DNA of 64,000 bases, taken from positions 80,542 to 144,541 of the forward strand of contig NZ_JAMBOE010000014.1 of the NCBI RefSeq assembly GCF_023715465.1, written 5' to 3'. The notes beneath the pieces were generated by a model. It saw nothing but the letters and a program-made list of their open reading frames with translations. It was not told the origin of the DNA and ran no database searches. Below are positions 9,075 to 17,448 of the stretch, in pieces. The position numbers were made by a program, and so were the translations under genes. This DNA is from Paenibacillus macerans (lineage in GTDB: Bacteria; Bacillota; Bacilli; Paenibacillales; Paenibacillaceae). Position 1 is the stretch's first letter. Each line of letters opens with the position of its first letter.

Positions 9075-9188
9075 GGCTGGCTTTACGGTGCACGAATGGT
9101 TTGCACTTTGCACAAACGCGCCTGTACACGTTTTTTCGAATGTTTCTACTAGATTAGACTCGTGACTTTAGCGAAGGGGGGATGAATC

Positions 9189-9938
9189 ATGGATTGGGGC
9201 CGGGCGAAAAATGTGCTGATTTACGCGTTTTTGCTGCTGAACCTGGTGCTTGGCTATCAGTTGTGGAACGGTGTGCGGGAACAGAGGGACTCCAATCTGG
9301 ATATCACCTCCCTGGAGAACAACACGCAAAGAATTATGGATGAGAAGCAGATCCGCGTGCTGGCGAAAATTCCCACGGAGACGCCGGAGCTGGCCAAAAT
9401 CGCCTACCGCTTCGTGGATGGGGATCAGAGGGGCAAAACCGTGGATTTGCCGGCGCCGGTGGACAGCAAGCTGATTTTTTCGCCGCGTGAGTTGGCTTCG
9501 GCGTTAAAGAACACGCTGCCGGACATCGACCAATACCGGTATGACGAGGTGGCGAGCAGCGCGGACGTGTTTGTTCTGCATCCGCTCGTCGATGGCAAGT
9601 GGCCGCTTTTTAAAATCGAGATGAAGCTGTTGGGCAGCAATCAGAAGATCATTTCTTACCAGCGCCAGGCGATCGAGATCAGCTATCCCGAGGAGGAGAA
9701 ACCGCAGCGGGTGCTGTCGGCGTCGAAGGCGCTGGGCAATCTGATTGAGAACTTCCTGCCGGAAGGGTCGGTCGTGACGGAAATCGAGCTGGGATACTAT
9801 GGGGAAGTGTTCGATTCGGACGCACATCTGCCGGCCGCGCCGGCCTGGCGGTTTATGCTGGAGAGCGGCAAAGAGTATTACGTGCAGGGCATCAGTGGGG
9901 ACGTTATCAGTCCGAACACAGAGAAGACAAAGGAGTAA
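9189..9938 (+). CDS. yycI: YycI (WalI), regulator of WalK
   Basis: 249 residues; AAGGGGGG lies 8 bases before the ATG at 9189. One N-terminal membrane segment (about 9-25, VLIYAFLLLNLVLGYQLW) and an extracytoplasmic domain ending with the family-typical GKEYYVQGISGDVI. YycI acts with YycH on WalK. It sits at the expected place between yycH and yycJ, but 360 bp after yycH because of repeat copy A. Confidence 0.92.
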   Translation: MDWGRAKNVLIYAFLLLNLVLGYQLWNGVREQRDSNLDITSLENNTQRIMDEKQIRVLAKIPTETPELAKIAYRFVDGDQRGKTVDLPAPVDSKLIFSPRELASALKNTLPDIDQYRYDEVASSADVFVLHPLVDGKWPLFKIEMKLLGSNQKIISYQRQAIEISYPEEEKPQRVLSASKALGNLIENFLPEGSVVTEIELGYYGEVFDSDAHLPAAPAWRFMLESGKEYYVQGISGDVISPNTEKTKE

Positions 9939-9947
9939 TGGGAGATC

Positions 9948-10754
9948 ATGGGGATACGTTTTTCGGTGCTGTCGAGCGGTTCGACAGGCAATGCAACGCT
10001 GGTCGCGAATGGGGAAGTTACGCTGATGATCGACGCGGGCTTCAGCGCGAAGCGGATCGACGAGCTGATGATGGAGCGGGAAGTGACCGGGCAGGAGTTG
10101 TCCGGGATTTTGGTTACGCATGAGCATTCCGATCATATCAAGGGCTTGGGCGCAGTAGCCCGGAAGTACAATCTCCCGGTTTACGCCAACGAAAAGACAT
10201 GGGCCGCCATGGACAAAGCGATCGGCGCGATTCCGGACGAGCAGCGCTGCGTGCTGGGCACGGGGGAAACGCGCGACTTCGGCTCGCTTCGGGTAGAGTC
10301 GTTTGCGATTTCGCATGACGCCGCCGAGCCGGTAGGCTACAGCTTTTACGACGGCAGTGAGAAGCTGAGCGTGTGCACCGACCTGGGGTATGCCAGCGAC
10401 AAGGTAAAGGAAGCGATTTGCGACGCCGATGTGCTGGTGCTCGAGGCAAACCACGACATCGAGATGCTGCGGATGGGGCGTTACCCGTGGAACATTAAGC
10501 GGCGTATCCTCGGCGACCTGGGGCACCTGTCCAACGACGCGACCGGCGAACTGATGAGCGAAATCCTGAACGGGCGCCTTAAGCGGGTGTATTTGGCGCA
10601 CTTAAGCCGCGAGCACAATATGCTCGATCTGGCCAAAATGTCCGTGCGCAGCGCCATGGAGGACCGCGGCTGCTTCTACAAGGACAGCGAGTTCAAACTC
10701 TGTGACACGTATTACGACCGCCCGACGCCATGGGATGTGCTGAAGGAGCGGTGA
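9948..10754 (+). CDS. yycJ: YycJ (WalJ) MBL-fold metallohydrolase
   Basis: 268 residues of the metallo-beta-lactamase superfamily. The metal motif THEHSDHIKGL is present, with later ligands in SHDAAEPVGY, VCTDLGYAS, LEANHD and YLAHLSREHN. YycJ homologues are predicted exonuclease-like hydrolases encoded in wal operons; the exact role is not settled. It starts 9 bases after yycI, consistent with cotranscription. In related genomes htrA and rlmH usually follow; here they lie 25 kb away. Confidence 0.93.
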   Translation: MGIRFSVLSSGSTGNATLVANGEVTLMIDAGFSAKRIDELMMEREVTGQELSGILVTHEHSDHIKGLGAVARKYNLPVYANEKTWAAMDKAIGAIPDEQRCVLGTGETRDFGSLRVESFAISHDAAEPVGYSFYDGSEKLSVCTDLGYASDKVKEAICDADVLVLEANHDIEMLRMGRYPWNIKRRILGDLGHLSNDATGELMSEILNGRLKRVYLAHLSREHNMLDLAKMSVRSAMEDRGCFYKDSEFKLCDTYYDRPTPWDVLKER

Positions 10755-10788
10755 TTGTCTATTTTTTATATTGAGAGGGGATTGTGTT

Positions 10789-11229
10789 GTGGATAGGACG
10801 AATGTATTTGATTCTGGCAAAGACAAGGCTCGTGAGCGGGTATTGTTTAAGTTTCGCTTGTTTTATAATGCGGTTGAAACGCTGGAAGACGCCTGTGCGC
10901 AACCCTACAATGTGTATATTCGGGATTCGGTTATAAAAAGATTCGAATATACATATGAAATGGCAAAGGGGCTTCTTCATTCTATTTTTCAAGAACGATT
11001 GGCCAATATTCCGCCTTACCCAAAAGATATTTTTCGTGAAGCTCTGTCCAGGGGCTGGATTGAGGATACCGTTTTATGGGAAGATATAGTATATGACCGC
11101 AATACGACTACTCATCAATATTTTGAAGCAAAAGCCGATTCCGTGTATGAACGCATTATCAAAAGATACCTTGAGGAATTTAAAAATTTGCGGCAAGTAC
11201 TGAAGGAGTATGTGGAAAATGCCCTTTGA
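10789..11229 (+). CDS. HEPN-domain protein (NTase substrate-binding family; putative toxin)
   Basis: 146 residues. GTG at 10789 is chosen because GAGAGGGG ends 8 bases before it; a TTG at 10771 would overlap that site. The all-helical sequence has the HEPN ribonuclease signature R-X4-H (R104-N-T-T-T-H109). Proteins of this size encoded directly before a minimal nucleotidyltransferase form HEPN/MNT toxin-antitoxin pairs (HI0074/HI0073 type, type VII). It overlaps the nucleotidyltransferase gene by 11 bases. Toxicity is inferred from family, not shown. Confidence 0.85.
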   Translation: MDRTNVFDSGKDKARERVLFKFRLFYNAVETLEDACAQPYNVYIRDSVIKRFEYTYEMAKGLLHSIFQERLANIPPYPKDIFREALSRGWIEDTVLWEDIVYDRNTTTHQYFEAKADSVYERIIKRYLEEFKNLRQVLKEYVENAL

Positions 11230-11506
11230 TATTCCTGATCGGATTTATCGCAGATTGCTGGAGGTTTGTAAGTCCAGCGGATTATCGAACGTTTATATTT
11301 TCGGTTCCAGGGCCAGAGGCAACAGTACGGCCAGTTCGGATATCGATTTGATGGTGGAACAAGAGCTTCCTCCCCATGTAAAAAGCGCTTTTGATGATGC
11401 GGCAGGTTTTCTGAAAATAGATATCGTCGAATTGCCGTTCGTCGACAACGAGTACTTATTGGAGAGTATTCGTAAGGACAAGGTATTATTTTATCCGGAA
11501 AAATAG
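11219..11506 (+). CDS. Minimal nucleotidyltransferase (MNT; putative antitoxin)
   Basis: 95 residues from ATG 11219, with GGAG about 10 bases upstream; an ATG at 11210 is too close to that site. The nucleotidyltransferase motif is complete: G29-S30-R-A-R-G followed by D41-I-D43. Antitoxins of this type inactivate their HEPN partner by adding AMP or other nucleotides to it. Overlap with the HEPN gene supports coupled expression, and a terminator follows, so the pair is a two-gene operon. Confidence 0.87.
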   Translation: MPFDIPDRIYRRLLEVCKSSGLSNVYIFGSRARGNSTASSDIDLMVEQELPPHVKSAFDDAAGFLKIDIVELPFVDNEYLLESIRKDKVLFYPEK

Positions 11507-11509
11507 AAT

Positions 11510-11556
11510 GAGAAGGCCCCTCTACGTCATTGAAAATGACAGGGGGGCCTCTTTGG
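11510..11556 (+). terminator. Rho-independent terminator of the HEPN/MNT pair
   Basis: AGGCCCCTCTACGTCATT pairs with AATGACAGGGGGGCCT around a GAA loop, followed by CTTTGGTTT; 5-10 bases after the stop codon. Confidence 0.75.
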
Positions 11557-11563
11557 TTTATGC

Positions 11564-11750
11564 GCTAACGGTTGTGACCTACGCTTATTTGGCTCCAAAG
11601 ACGGTGTTTCCTTTTCTAACGGTTCTGAGCACGCTTATTGATTTGAAATTGTCCCTTAACTCCAGCCAAAACGTGGAATAAGGGCGATGGCAACCGTTAC
11701 AGCTTGGAAATCTTCGTTTTTGCCCAAATAGCGCCGATCAGAACCGTTAG
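11564..11750. repeat. Four-unit palindromic intergenic repeat, family 1 variant, copy B
   Basis: 187 bp with the same two-direct plus two-inverted layout as copy A, but units begin CTAACGGTTGTGACC and CTAACGGTTCTGAGC and the inverted units end GCAACCGTTA and CAGAACCGTTAG. The first ten bases therefore differ from the CTAACGGACACC form while spacing is kept. The rest of the gap to 12023 holds nothing else that I can identify. Confidence 0.75.
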
Positions 11751-12023
11751 ATGTTTCGTACTCAAACGCGATCTCGGTTTTGAACCCCCAAAATCCTGCT
11801 ATTTTTTGCAAAGACACCTGAAATGTAGAAAATTCCAATTCAGGTATTGACTTGTCCTGATCAAGGATGGTATTTTTAGGGAGGAAACCGGTTTCTTTGA
11901 ATTGTGTAAGCGTTTTATTGTTTGTCTGCCATACCGCTCTGGCGGCTGTGCACCCGCTTTATGCAGGCCAGGCAGGCTCGGCTCCCCAAGATCGGCAGAA
12001 CATTTGAGAGGAGAGATAGGACA

Positions 12024-14168
12024 ATGAAATCGCAATGCAAACGTTTGACCTCCCTGGCGCTTTCGCTGAGTCTGGCGTTGGGGATTTCGCTGCCCGCATG
12101 GGCGTCACCCGACACGAGCGTGGACAACAAGGTCAATTTCAGTACGGACGTCATCTATCAGATTGTGACCGACCGTTTCGTAGACGGAGACAAGGCGAAC
12201 AATCCGACGGGGGATGCGTTCAGCAGCGACCGATCCAATTTGAAGCTTTATTTCGGGGGAGACTGGCAGGGGATTATCGACAAGATTAATGACGGCTATC
12301 TGACCGGCATGGGCGTTACCGCCCTCTGGATATCCCAGCCTATGGAGAATATCACCTCCGTCATCAAGTATTCCGGCGTTAATAATACGTCTTATCACGG
12401 CTACTGGGCGAGGGATTTTAAGCAAACGAACGACGCTTTCGGGGATTTTGCCGATTTTCAAAATCTGATTGATACGGCTCACGCCAATAACATCAAGGTC
12501 GTGATCGACTTTGCCCCCAACCACACGTCTCCGGCCGATAGGGACAATCCCGGCTTCGCGGAGAACGGTGCGTTGTATGATAACGGCTCGCTGCTTGGCA
12601 CCTACAGCAATGATTCGGCCGGCCTATTCCATCATAACGGGGGCACCGATTTTTCCACGATTGAAGACGGCATCTACAAAAACCTCTATGACTTAGCGGA
12701 TATCAACCATAATAACAGCACGATGGACGCTTATTTTAAAACCGCCATCGATCTCTGGCTCGACATGGGTGTAGACGGGATTCGCTTTGATGCGGTGAAG
12801 CATATGCCTTTCGGCTGGCAAAAAAGCTTCGTTTCCTCGATTTACGGCGGCGATCATCCGGTATTTACGTTTGGGGAATGGTATCTTGGCGCGGATCAAA
12901 CCGACGGGGACAACATTAAATTTGCCAACGAAAGCGGCATGAACCTGCTGGACTTTGAATACGCACAGGAAGTGCGCGAGGTGTTCCGGGACAAAACGGA
13001 AACGATGAAGGATCTCTACACGGTGTTGGCCAGCACGGAATCCCAGTATGACTACATCAACAATATGGTGACCTTTATCGACAACCATGATATGGACCGC
13101 TTCCAGGTTGCCGGCACCGGTACGCGGGCGGCCGAGCAAGCGTTGGCGTTGACGCTGACTTCCCGCGGCGTGCCAGCTATCTACTATGGCACGGAGCAAT
13201 ACATGACCGGCGATGGCGACCCCAACAACCGGGCGATGATGACCTCGTTTAATAACGGTACAACGGCTTATAAAGTGATCCAAACTTTGGCGCCGCTGCG
13301 TAAATCGAACCCGGCCATCGCTTACGGGACGACGACGGAGCGCTGGGTCAACAACGATGTGCTGGTTTTTGAGCGCAAATTCGGCAGCAGCGTTGCTTTG
13401 GTCGCGATCAATCGGAGTACATCCACGTCTTATCCGATCTCGGGCCTGTTGAGCTCGCTGCCGGCGGGCACTTATTCAGATGAGCTAGGCGGGCTCTTAA
13501 ACGGCAATTCCATTACTGTTGGCAGCGGCGGTGCGGTCACCAACTTTACGCTGGCGGCAGGCGGCACGGCGGTATGGCAGTACACAGCACCGGAAACATC
13601 ACCGTCGATCGGCAATGTGGGTCCCACCATGGGTCAACCGGGGAACACGGTGACGATTGACGGCCGCGGTTTCGGTGCCACGGCGGGCACGGTCTATTTC
13701 GGCACGACAGCGGTGACCGGCTCCGGCATCGTAAGCTGGGAAGATACGCAGATTAAGGTAGTCATTCCGAAGGCCGCGGCGGGCAAAACGGGCGTATCGG
13801 TCAAAACATCGTCCGGCACCGCCAGCAATACATTCAGCAACTTTAATGTTCTAACGGATGATCAGGTCACGGTACGTTTCCTGGTCAATCAGGCCGCCAC
13901 CGATTACGGAACAAATGTTTATCTTGTCGGCAACGTCGCGGAGCTCGGCTCCTGGGACCCGGACAAAGCGGTTGGACCGATGTACAATCAGGTGATTGCG
14001 AAGTACCCGACCTGGTATTACGATGTCAGCGTGCCGGCCGGGACAAAGCTGGAGTTTAAGTTTATTAAGTCGAACGGCAGCAAGGTTACTTGGGAAGGCG
14101 GGGGCAATCATACGTACACGACGCCGGCCAGCGGCGTAGGGACGGTGACGGTGGACTGGCAAAATTAA
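12024..14168 (+). CDS. cgt: Cyclomaltodextrin glucanotransferase (CGTase), GH13
   Basis: 714 residues from ATG 12024 (GAGAGGAGAGATAGG upstream). Signal peptide of about 27 residues ending AWA, then the five CGTase domains: A/B catalytic barrel, C, D (IPT/TIG, SIGNVGPTMGQPGNTVTIDG) and E (CBM20 starch binding, C-terminus GTVTVDWQN). The catalytic triad is D256 (GIRFDAVKH), E285 (FTFGEWYLG) and D356 (FIDNHDMDRF). The central aromatic Tyr of KNLYDLAD is kept, as expected for a cyclising transferase. From memory it is nearly the same as the P. macerans alpha-CGTase, including the absence of the cysteine pair found in the B. circulans enzyme. Secreted; converts starch to cyclodextrins. Confidence 0.96.
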   Translation: MKSQCKRLTSLALSLSLALGISLPAWASPDTSVDNKVNFSTDVIYQIVTDRFVDGDKANNPTGDAFSSDRSNLKLYFGGDWQGIIDKINDGYLTGMGVTALWISQPMENITSVIKYSGVNNTSYHGYWARDFKQTNDAFGDFADFQNLIDTAHANNIKVVIDFAPNHTSPADRDNPGFAENGALYDNGSLLGTYSNDSAGLFHHNGGTDFSTIEDGIYKNLYDLADINHNNSTMDAYFKTAIDLWLDMGVDGIRFDAVKHMPFGWQKSFVSSIYGGDHPVFTFGEWYLGADQTDGDNIKFANESGMNLLDFEYAQEVREVFRDKTETMKDLYTVLASTESQYDYINNMVTFIDNHDMDRFQVAGTGTRAAEQALALTLTSRGVPAIYYGTEQYMTGDGDPNNRAMMTSFNNGTTAYKVIQTLAPLRKSNPAIAYGTTTERWVNNDVLVFERKFGSSVALVAINRSTSTSYPISGLLSSLPAGTYSDELGGLLNGNSITVGSGGAVTNFTLAAGGTAVWQYTAPETSPSIGNVGPTMGQPGNTVTIDGRGFGATAGTVYFGTTAVTGSGIVSWEDTQIKVVIPKAAAGKTGVSVKTSSGTASNTFSNFNVLTDDQVTVRFLVNQAATDYGTNVYLVGNVAELGSWDPDKAVGPMYNQVIAKYPTWYYDVSVPAGTKLEFKFIKSNGSKVTWEGGGNHTYTTPASGVGTVTVDWQN

Positions 14169-14271
14169 GCGTCCTAAGCAGCCGGAGCGAGCGGCATCCG
14201 GAAAAAAGCAGCAGCGGCCGCCAGTTAAAGCCAACATGTAAAACGTGGTTGGGGAGGGGCGTGAAGTAAAG

Positions 14272-14322
14272 GCACGGGATTTCTGCTGCCGGTTAGGGCA
14301 AGCGGGAATTCCGTGTTTTTTT
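14272..14322 (+). terminator. Rho-independent terminator of CGTase gene
   Basis: CACGGGATT pairs with AATTCCGTG across a 24-base loop, followed by seven T residues, about 105 bases after the CGTase stop codon. Confidence 0.7.
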
Positions 14323-14404
14323 GACCTTATGGAATTTATAAAATTTCGGGGATGGTAGAGGGCGATGTGCGGGTAGAGCGAGGGGGAGGAGAGGAAACTG
14401 GGGG

Positions 14405-14589
14405 CTAAGGGACACCAGAGCCGTTATTTGAGGAAAAGCGGAGGATTGCAAACTGCAACGGACACAGATGATCTTATTTACCTCAAATCGGTCTGGATGA
14501 ACTGGTTTAGAGCGAAATAGGGTCGCCTGTGTCCGTTAGGCTGGGAAATACCCGGAAAATGGGCGGATAAGGTCGCTGGTGTCCGTTAG
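14405..14589. repeat. Four-unit palindromic intergenic repeat, family 1, copy C
   Basis: 185 bp. Direct units begin CTAAGGGACACCAGAGCCG and CAACGGACACAGATGATC; inverted units end CCTGTGTCCGTTAG and GCTGGTGTCCGTTAG. It closely resembles copy D at 23410-23596, and the similarity extends into both flanks (about 14315-14765 against 23320-23690). Confidence 0.85.
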
Positions 14590-14743
14590 AGCAACGTCCA
14601 CTGGATGTAGATACAGATTGGAAAGGGCCAAGGGACTTGACGCTACTGTTCATGAAAGAAGGGGAAGGTTACTCAAAGAACCGAAGAAGGAATGGGAATC
14701 CATCCCTCCAATCGCTCCAAAGTAGAAGTCAGAGACATTAAAG

Positions 14744-14763
14744 AACGCCGTCAGGCGTTTTTA
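14744..14763 (+). terminator. Short hairpin with T tract
   Basis: ACGCC-GTCA-GGCGT followed by TTTTT. A near copy without the T tract lies near 23665-23680, as part of the duplicated flank of the repeat. No gene ends directly before it. Confidence 0.55.
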
Positions 14764-14786
14764 TTGTATGCGCTTAAATTCCTGCT

Positions 14787-14814
14787 TTTGTGAAGGAGGG
14801 GAAACCGGTATAAT
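14787..14814 (+). promoter_or_regulatory. Putative promoter of lacI-type regulator
   Basis: TTTGTG and a perfect TATAAT at 14809-14814 are spaced by 16 bases, about 43 bases before the start codon of the regulator gene. Confidence 0.4.
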
Positions 14815-14856
14815 TAATTGTAAATCATTGTATTTTTTTTGAGAGGGTCTAATACG

Positions 14857-15912
14857 ATGAAAATCACGATTAACGACATTGCCAAAGCCGCGAATGTGGC
14901 CAAGTCAACCGTATCGAAAGTGCTGAACGATGCGCCGAGTATTTCGAAAGCAACCAAGGAAAAGGTTAGGGCCGTCATGCGCGAGATGAATTATGAACCA
15001 AGCAGCTTGGCCACGCGGTTAGCGAAACAAAAAGGTTACAATGTCGGACTGGTTATCGATCTGACACGCAAAAGCGATTTTTTGAACGCTTCCTTCTACG
15101 ATATTATCGGGGGCGTGGAAAGCGTCATCGGGCCGCTTGACTACGAACTTACGATCAGCAATATCGAACATGTCGGACGGGAGCGGTTTGTCAGCCGTTT
15201 TGTGCTGGGGCGCAAAGTGGACGGGCTGATTATGGACAATTCCATCCTGACTCCGGAGCTGGCCGGGGAGTTAAACGGATTGAAATTTCCTTATGTCTCT
15301 ATCGGCAAAATCCCCGGCATGGCTCCGTTGTGCTGGGTGGATATCAACAATCGCCGCGGGGCGGCAATGCTGACCAGCCACTTGTTTGCCCGGGGATACC
15401 GCAATCCCGCCTTTATTGGCGGGGAGCGGGGCGATCCGATGTTTGAAGCAAGGGTGGCGGGATACCGGGAAGTGCTTGTCGCTGAAGGAATACGGGGAGG
15501 AAAGGAGGCAGAAGCAGGCCTTCTCGTACCGTCCGGCATCGTGCTGCCCGGCTATGCCAACGAAGTCAACGGGCGCAGGCTGGTGCGCGAACTGCTTGCC
15601 CTGCCAAACGTTCCCGACGCGATCATCTGCATGAGCAATTTGGTTGCTTTCGGGGCCCTGGAGGAGCTTCGCGGGCGAGGGGTGTCCATCCCGGACGAGA
15701 TGGGTGTCGCCACTTTTGACAATAGGCCGCTCGCCCCCTTCACCACTCCGCCGCTTACCTGCCTGGACATGGACACTTTTGCGCTGGGAGCGGCGGCCGG
15801 CGAAATGCTGATGGCGCAAATCAACGAGTCAGAGGCGGCTCTGTCCGGCAGGCGCCGATGGGTGGAGCCCAAGCTTGTAGTGCGGCGCTCCACGGAAAAG
15901 GAAACGACTTGA
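14857..15912 (+). CDS. LacI-family transcriptional regulator
   Basis: 351 residues from ATG 14857. N-terminal LacI helix-turn-helix (TINDIAKAANVAKSTVSKVL) and hinge, then a periplasmic-binding-protein-like effector domain of the usual length (GLVIDLTRKSDFLNASF ... GVATFDNRPLAPFTTPPLT). It lies between the CGTase gene and the 2-succinocysteine-type operon. LacI regulators often respond to sugars, which would fit the CGTase, but repeat copy C and 690 bp separate them; a strong promoter for the next operon starts 12 bases after its stop. Confidence 0.92.
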   Translation: MKITINDIAKAANVAKSTVSKVLNDAPSISKATKEKVRAVMREMNYEPSSLATRLAKQKGYNVGLVIDLTRKSDFLNASFYDIIGGVESVIGPLDYELTISNIEHVGRERFVSRFVLGRKVDGLIMDNSILTPELAGELNGLKFPYVSIGKIPGMAPLCWVDINNRRGAAMLTSHLFARGYRNPAFIGGERGDPMFEARVAGYREVLVAEGIRGGKEAEAGLLVPSGIVLPGYANEVNGRRLVRELLALPNVPDAIICMSNLVAFGALEELRGRGVSIPDEMGVATFDNRPLAPFTTPPLTCLDMDTFALGAAAGEMLMAQINESEAALSGRRRWVEPKLVVRRSTEKETT

Positions 15913-15924
15913 TTTGTACGTTGG

Positions 15925-15954
15925 TTGACAGTATACAAGCAGGCGGGCTATAAT
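15925..15954 (+). promoter_or_regulatory. Strong sigma-A-type promoter upstream of M20/PrpD/lyase operon
   Basis: TTGACA at 15925-15930 and TATAAT at 15949-15954, spacer 18. The spacer contains GTATAC, and TTGACAGTATACAAG overlaps the -35 box, a plausible operator half. The first clear gene starts 330 bases downstream. Confidence 0.7.
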
Positions 15955-16281
15955 TTAAAATTAATCTCAAAACGGACTATTCCGATGTACTATTTGAACC
16001 AGTTTGGCAAGAGTGAAGCAAGATCGCAGGCAATGGGGCTGACAAAGAATGTCATTCTTCGGGCTGGTTCTTTTGTGTGTTAGCGCGGCAATGTGACAAG
16101 CGCAAGAACCTTAACGTCTTCATGATTCAAGGGGGTCACGCCCGGCTATATTAATGGAAGGTAAGCCGTGGTGGCCGGGAGGGACAATCTCGGCCCATTA
16201 TTCATTTTGCGCGGTTGCTTACGATGAAAAGAAATACTTCCAGCCGCTGGATAGCTATTAATTGCAAAAGGAGATGTGCAT
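15955..16281 (+). other. Long 5' leader with hairpin and a 35-codon open frame
   Basis: The palindrome CGGACTATTCCG lies near the promoter. GAACCAG near 15997 pairs with CTGGTTC near 16066, followed by TTTTGTG, with an inner AGAATGTCATTCT; this could act as an attenuator. A frame from ATG 16154 to TAA at 16261 encodes about 35 residues (starting MEGKPWWPGGT, ending KKYFQPLDSY); it has no good ribosome binding site and may be a gene remnant. No known riboswitch class was recognised. Confidence 0.35.
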
Positions 16282-17448
16282 ATGACAACGATATCGAACT
16301 TCTTCAAGGAACAAGCCGGATCGCTTCAGCCAAAACTCGTCGACATACGCCGGGAATTGCACCGGCATCCAGAGCTCTCTAACGAAGAACACGAAACGAC
16401 GAAGCGGATTCGCACCTGGCTTACGGAACTGGGCATTCGCCAGCTCGAGCTAAATTTGCCGACCGGTGTACTGGCCGAGGTGAAGGGGGCGCTTCCGGGA
16501 CCGACGATTATGCTGCGGGCCGATATCGACGCGTTGCCGGTCAAGGAGGAGACGGGACTCCCGTTTGCTTCAACGGTTACGGGGAAGATGCACGCGTGCG
16601 GCCACGATTTTCATACGGCTTCGATGATCGGAGCGGCGGCGCTGCTTAAGGAACGGGCCGACGAGCTTCGCGGTACGGTGCGCATTTTGTTCCAGCCGGC
16701 GGAGGAACTGGCGGTTGGAGCCCGCGCGGTGATCGAAGCGGGAGCTTTGGAGGGAGTTACGGCGATTTTCGGCATGCATAACAAGCCTGACCTGCCCATC
16801 GGTACGGTCGGGATTCGAACAGGCCCTTTGATGGCGTCGGTGGACCGCTTCGAAATCGAAGTCAAAGGCAAGGGTGGCCATGCGGGGATGCCGGAAGCGG
16901 CGATCGATCCGGTGGTGGTCAGCAGCGCCATCGTGGGCGCGCTTCAGACCTTGGTAAGCCGCAATGCCAGTCCGAAGCATTCCGCCGTGGTCAGCGTGTG
17001 CAAGCTGCAAGCTGGATCGACCTGGAACGTGATCCCGGACACAGGGGTTCTGGAAGGTACGGTGAGAACGTTTGAGCCGGAAGCGCGGATTCGCATTCCC
17101 GACCAGATGAAACGGGTTGTCGAAGGCGTGGCTGCCGGATACGGGGCCGAGGCAGTACTGAACTGGATGGGGATGCTGCCCGCGGTGAACAATGAGGCGA
17201 ACATGGCGGAAATCATGCGCGTGGCCGCCGAAGCACAGGGACTGCAAGTGGTGGAAGCGGAGCCGACGATGGGTGGCGAGGATTTCGCCCTGTACCAGGA
17301 GCATGTGCCGGGTTGTTTTATATGGATGGGCACCGGCGGGACGGAACAATGGCATCATCCGAAATTTACTTTAAAGGAAGAAGCGCTGGAGATTAGCGCA
17401 GCCTTGTTCGCGGAAACGGCCGTACAGGCGCTGAAGGCCCTCGGATGA
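16282..17448 (+). CDS. yxeP: M20-family amidohydrolase / N-acyl-amino-acid deacylase (YxeP-like)
   Basis: 388 residues; ATG 16282 has AAAAGGAG 8 bases upstream. M20D metal-binding motifs are all present: HACGHDFHT, FQPAEE, GMHNKP and TMGGEDFALY, with the lid domain between. The family hydrolyses N-acyl amino acids. In the B. subtilis yxe operon YxeP removes the acetyl group from N-acetylated S-(2-succino)cysteine or cysteine products. The order M20-PrpD-lyase-GNAT-ABC supports that assignment here; hippurate or other N-acyl substrates cannot be excluded from sequence. The stop overlaps the next start by 4 bases. Confidence 0.85.
   Translation: MTTISNFFKEQAGSLQPKLVDIRRELHRHPELSNEEHETTKRIRTWLTELGIRQLELNLPTGVLAEVKGALPGPTIMLRADIDALPVKEETGLPFASTVTGKMHACGHDFHTASMIGAAALLKERADELRGTVRILFQPAEELAVGARAVIEAGALEGVTAIFGMHNKPDLPIGTVGIRTGPLMASVDRFEIEVKGKGGHAGMPEAAIDPVVVSSAIVGALQTLVSRNASPKHSAVVSVCKLQAGSTWNVIPDTGVLEGTVRTFEPEARIRIPDQMKRVVEGVAAGYGAEAVLNWMGMLPAVNNEANMAEIMRVAAEAQGLQVVEAEPTMGGEDFALYQEHVPGCFIWMGTGGTEQWHHPKFTLKEEALEISAALFAETAVQALKALG

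Noticed and set aside
8983..9165. 60-codon open frame in the yycH-yycI gap
   Set aside because: It lies within repeat copy A, and the other copies of the element do not keep it open.
15955..16281. Possible T-box, S-box or glycerol-type antiterminator
   Set aside because: Hairpins are present but no T-box sequence, S-box core or other class consensus could be matched by eye.
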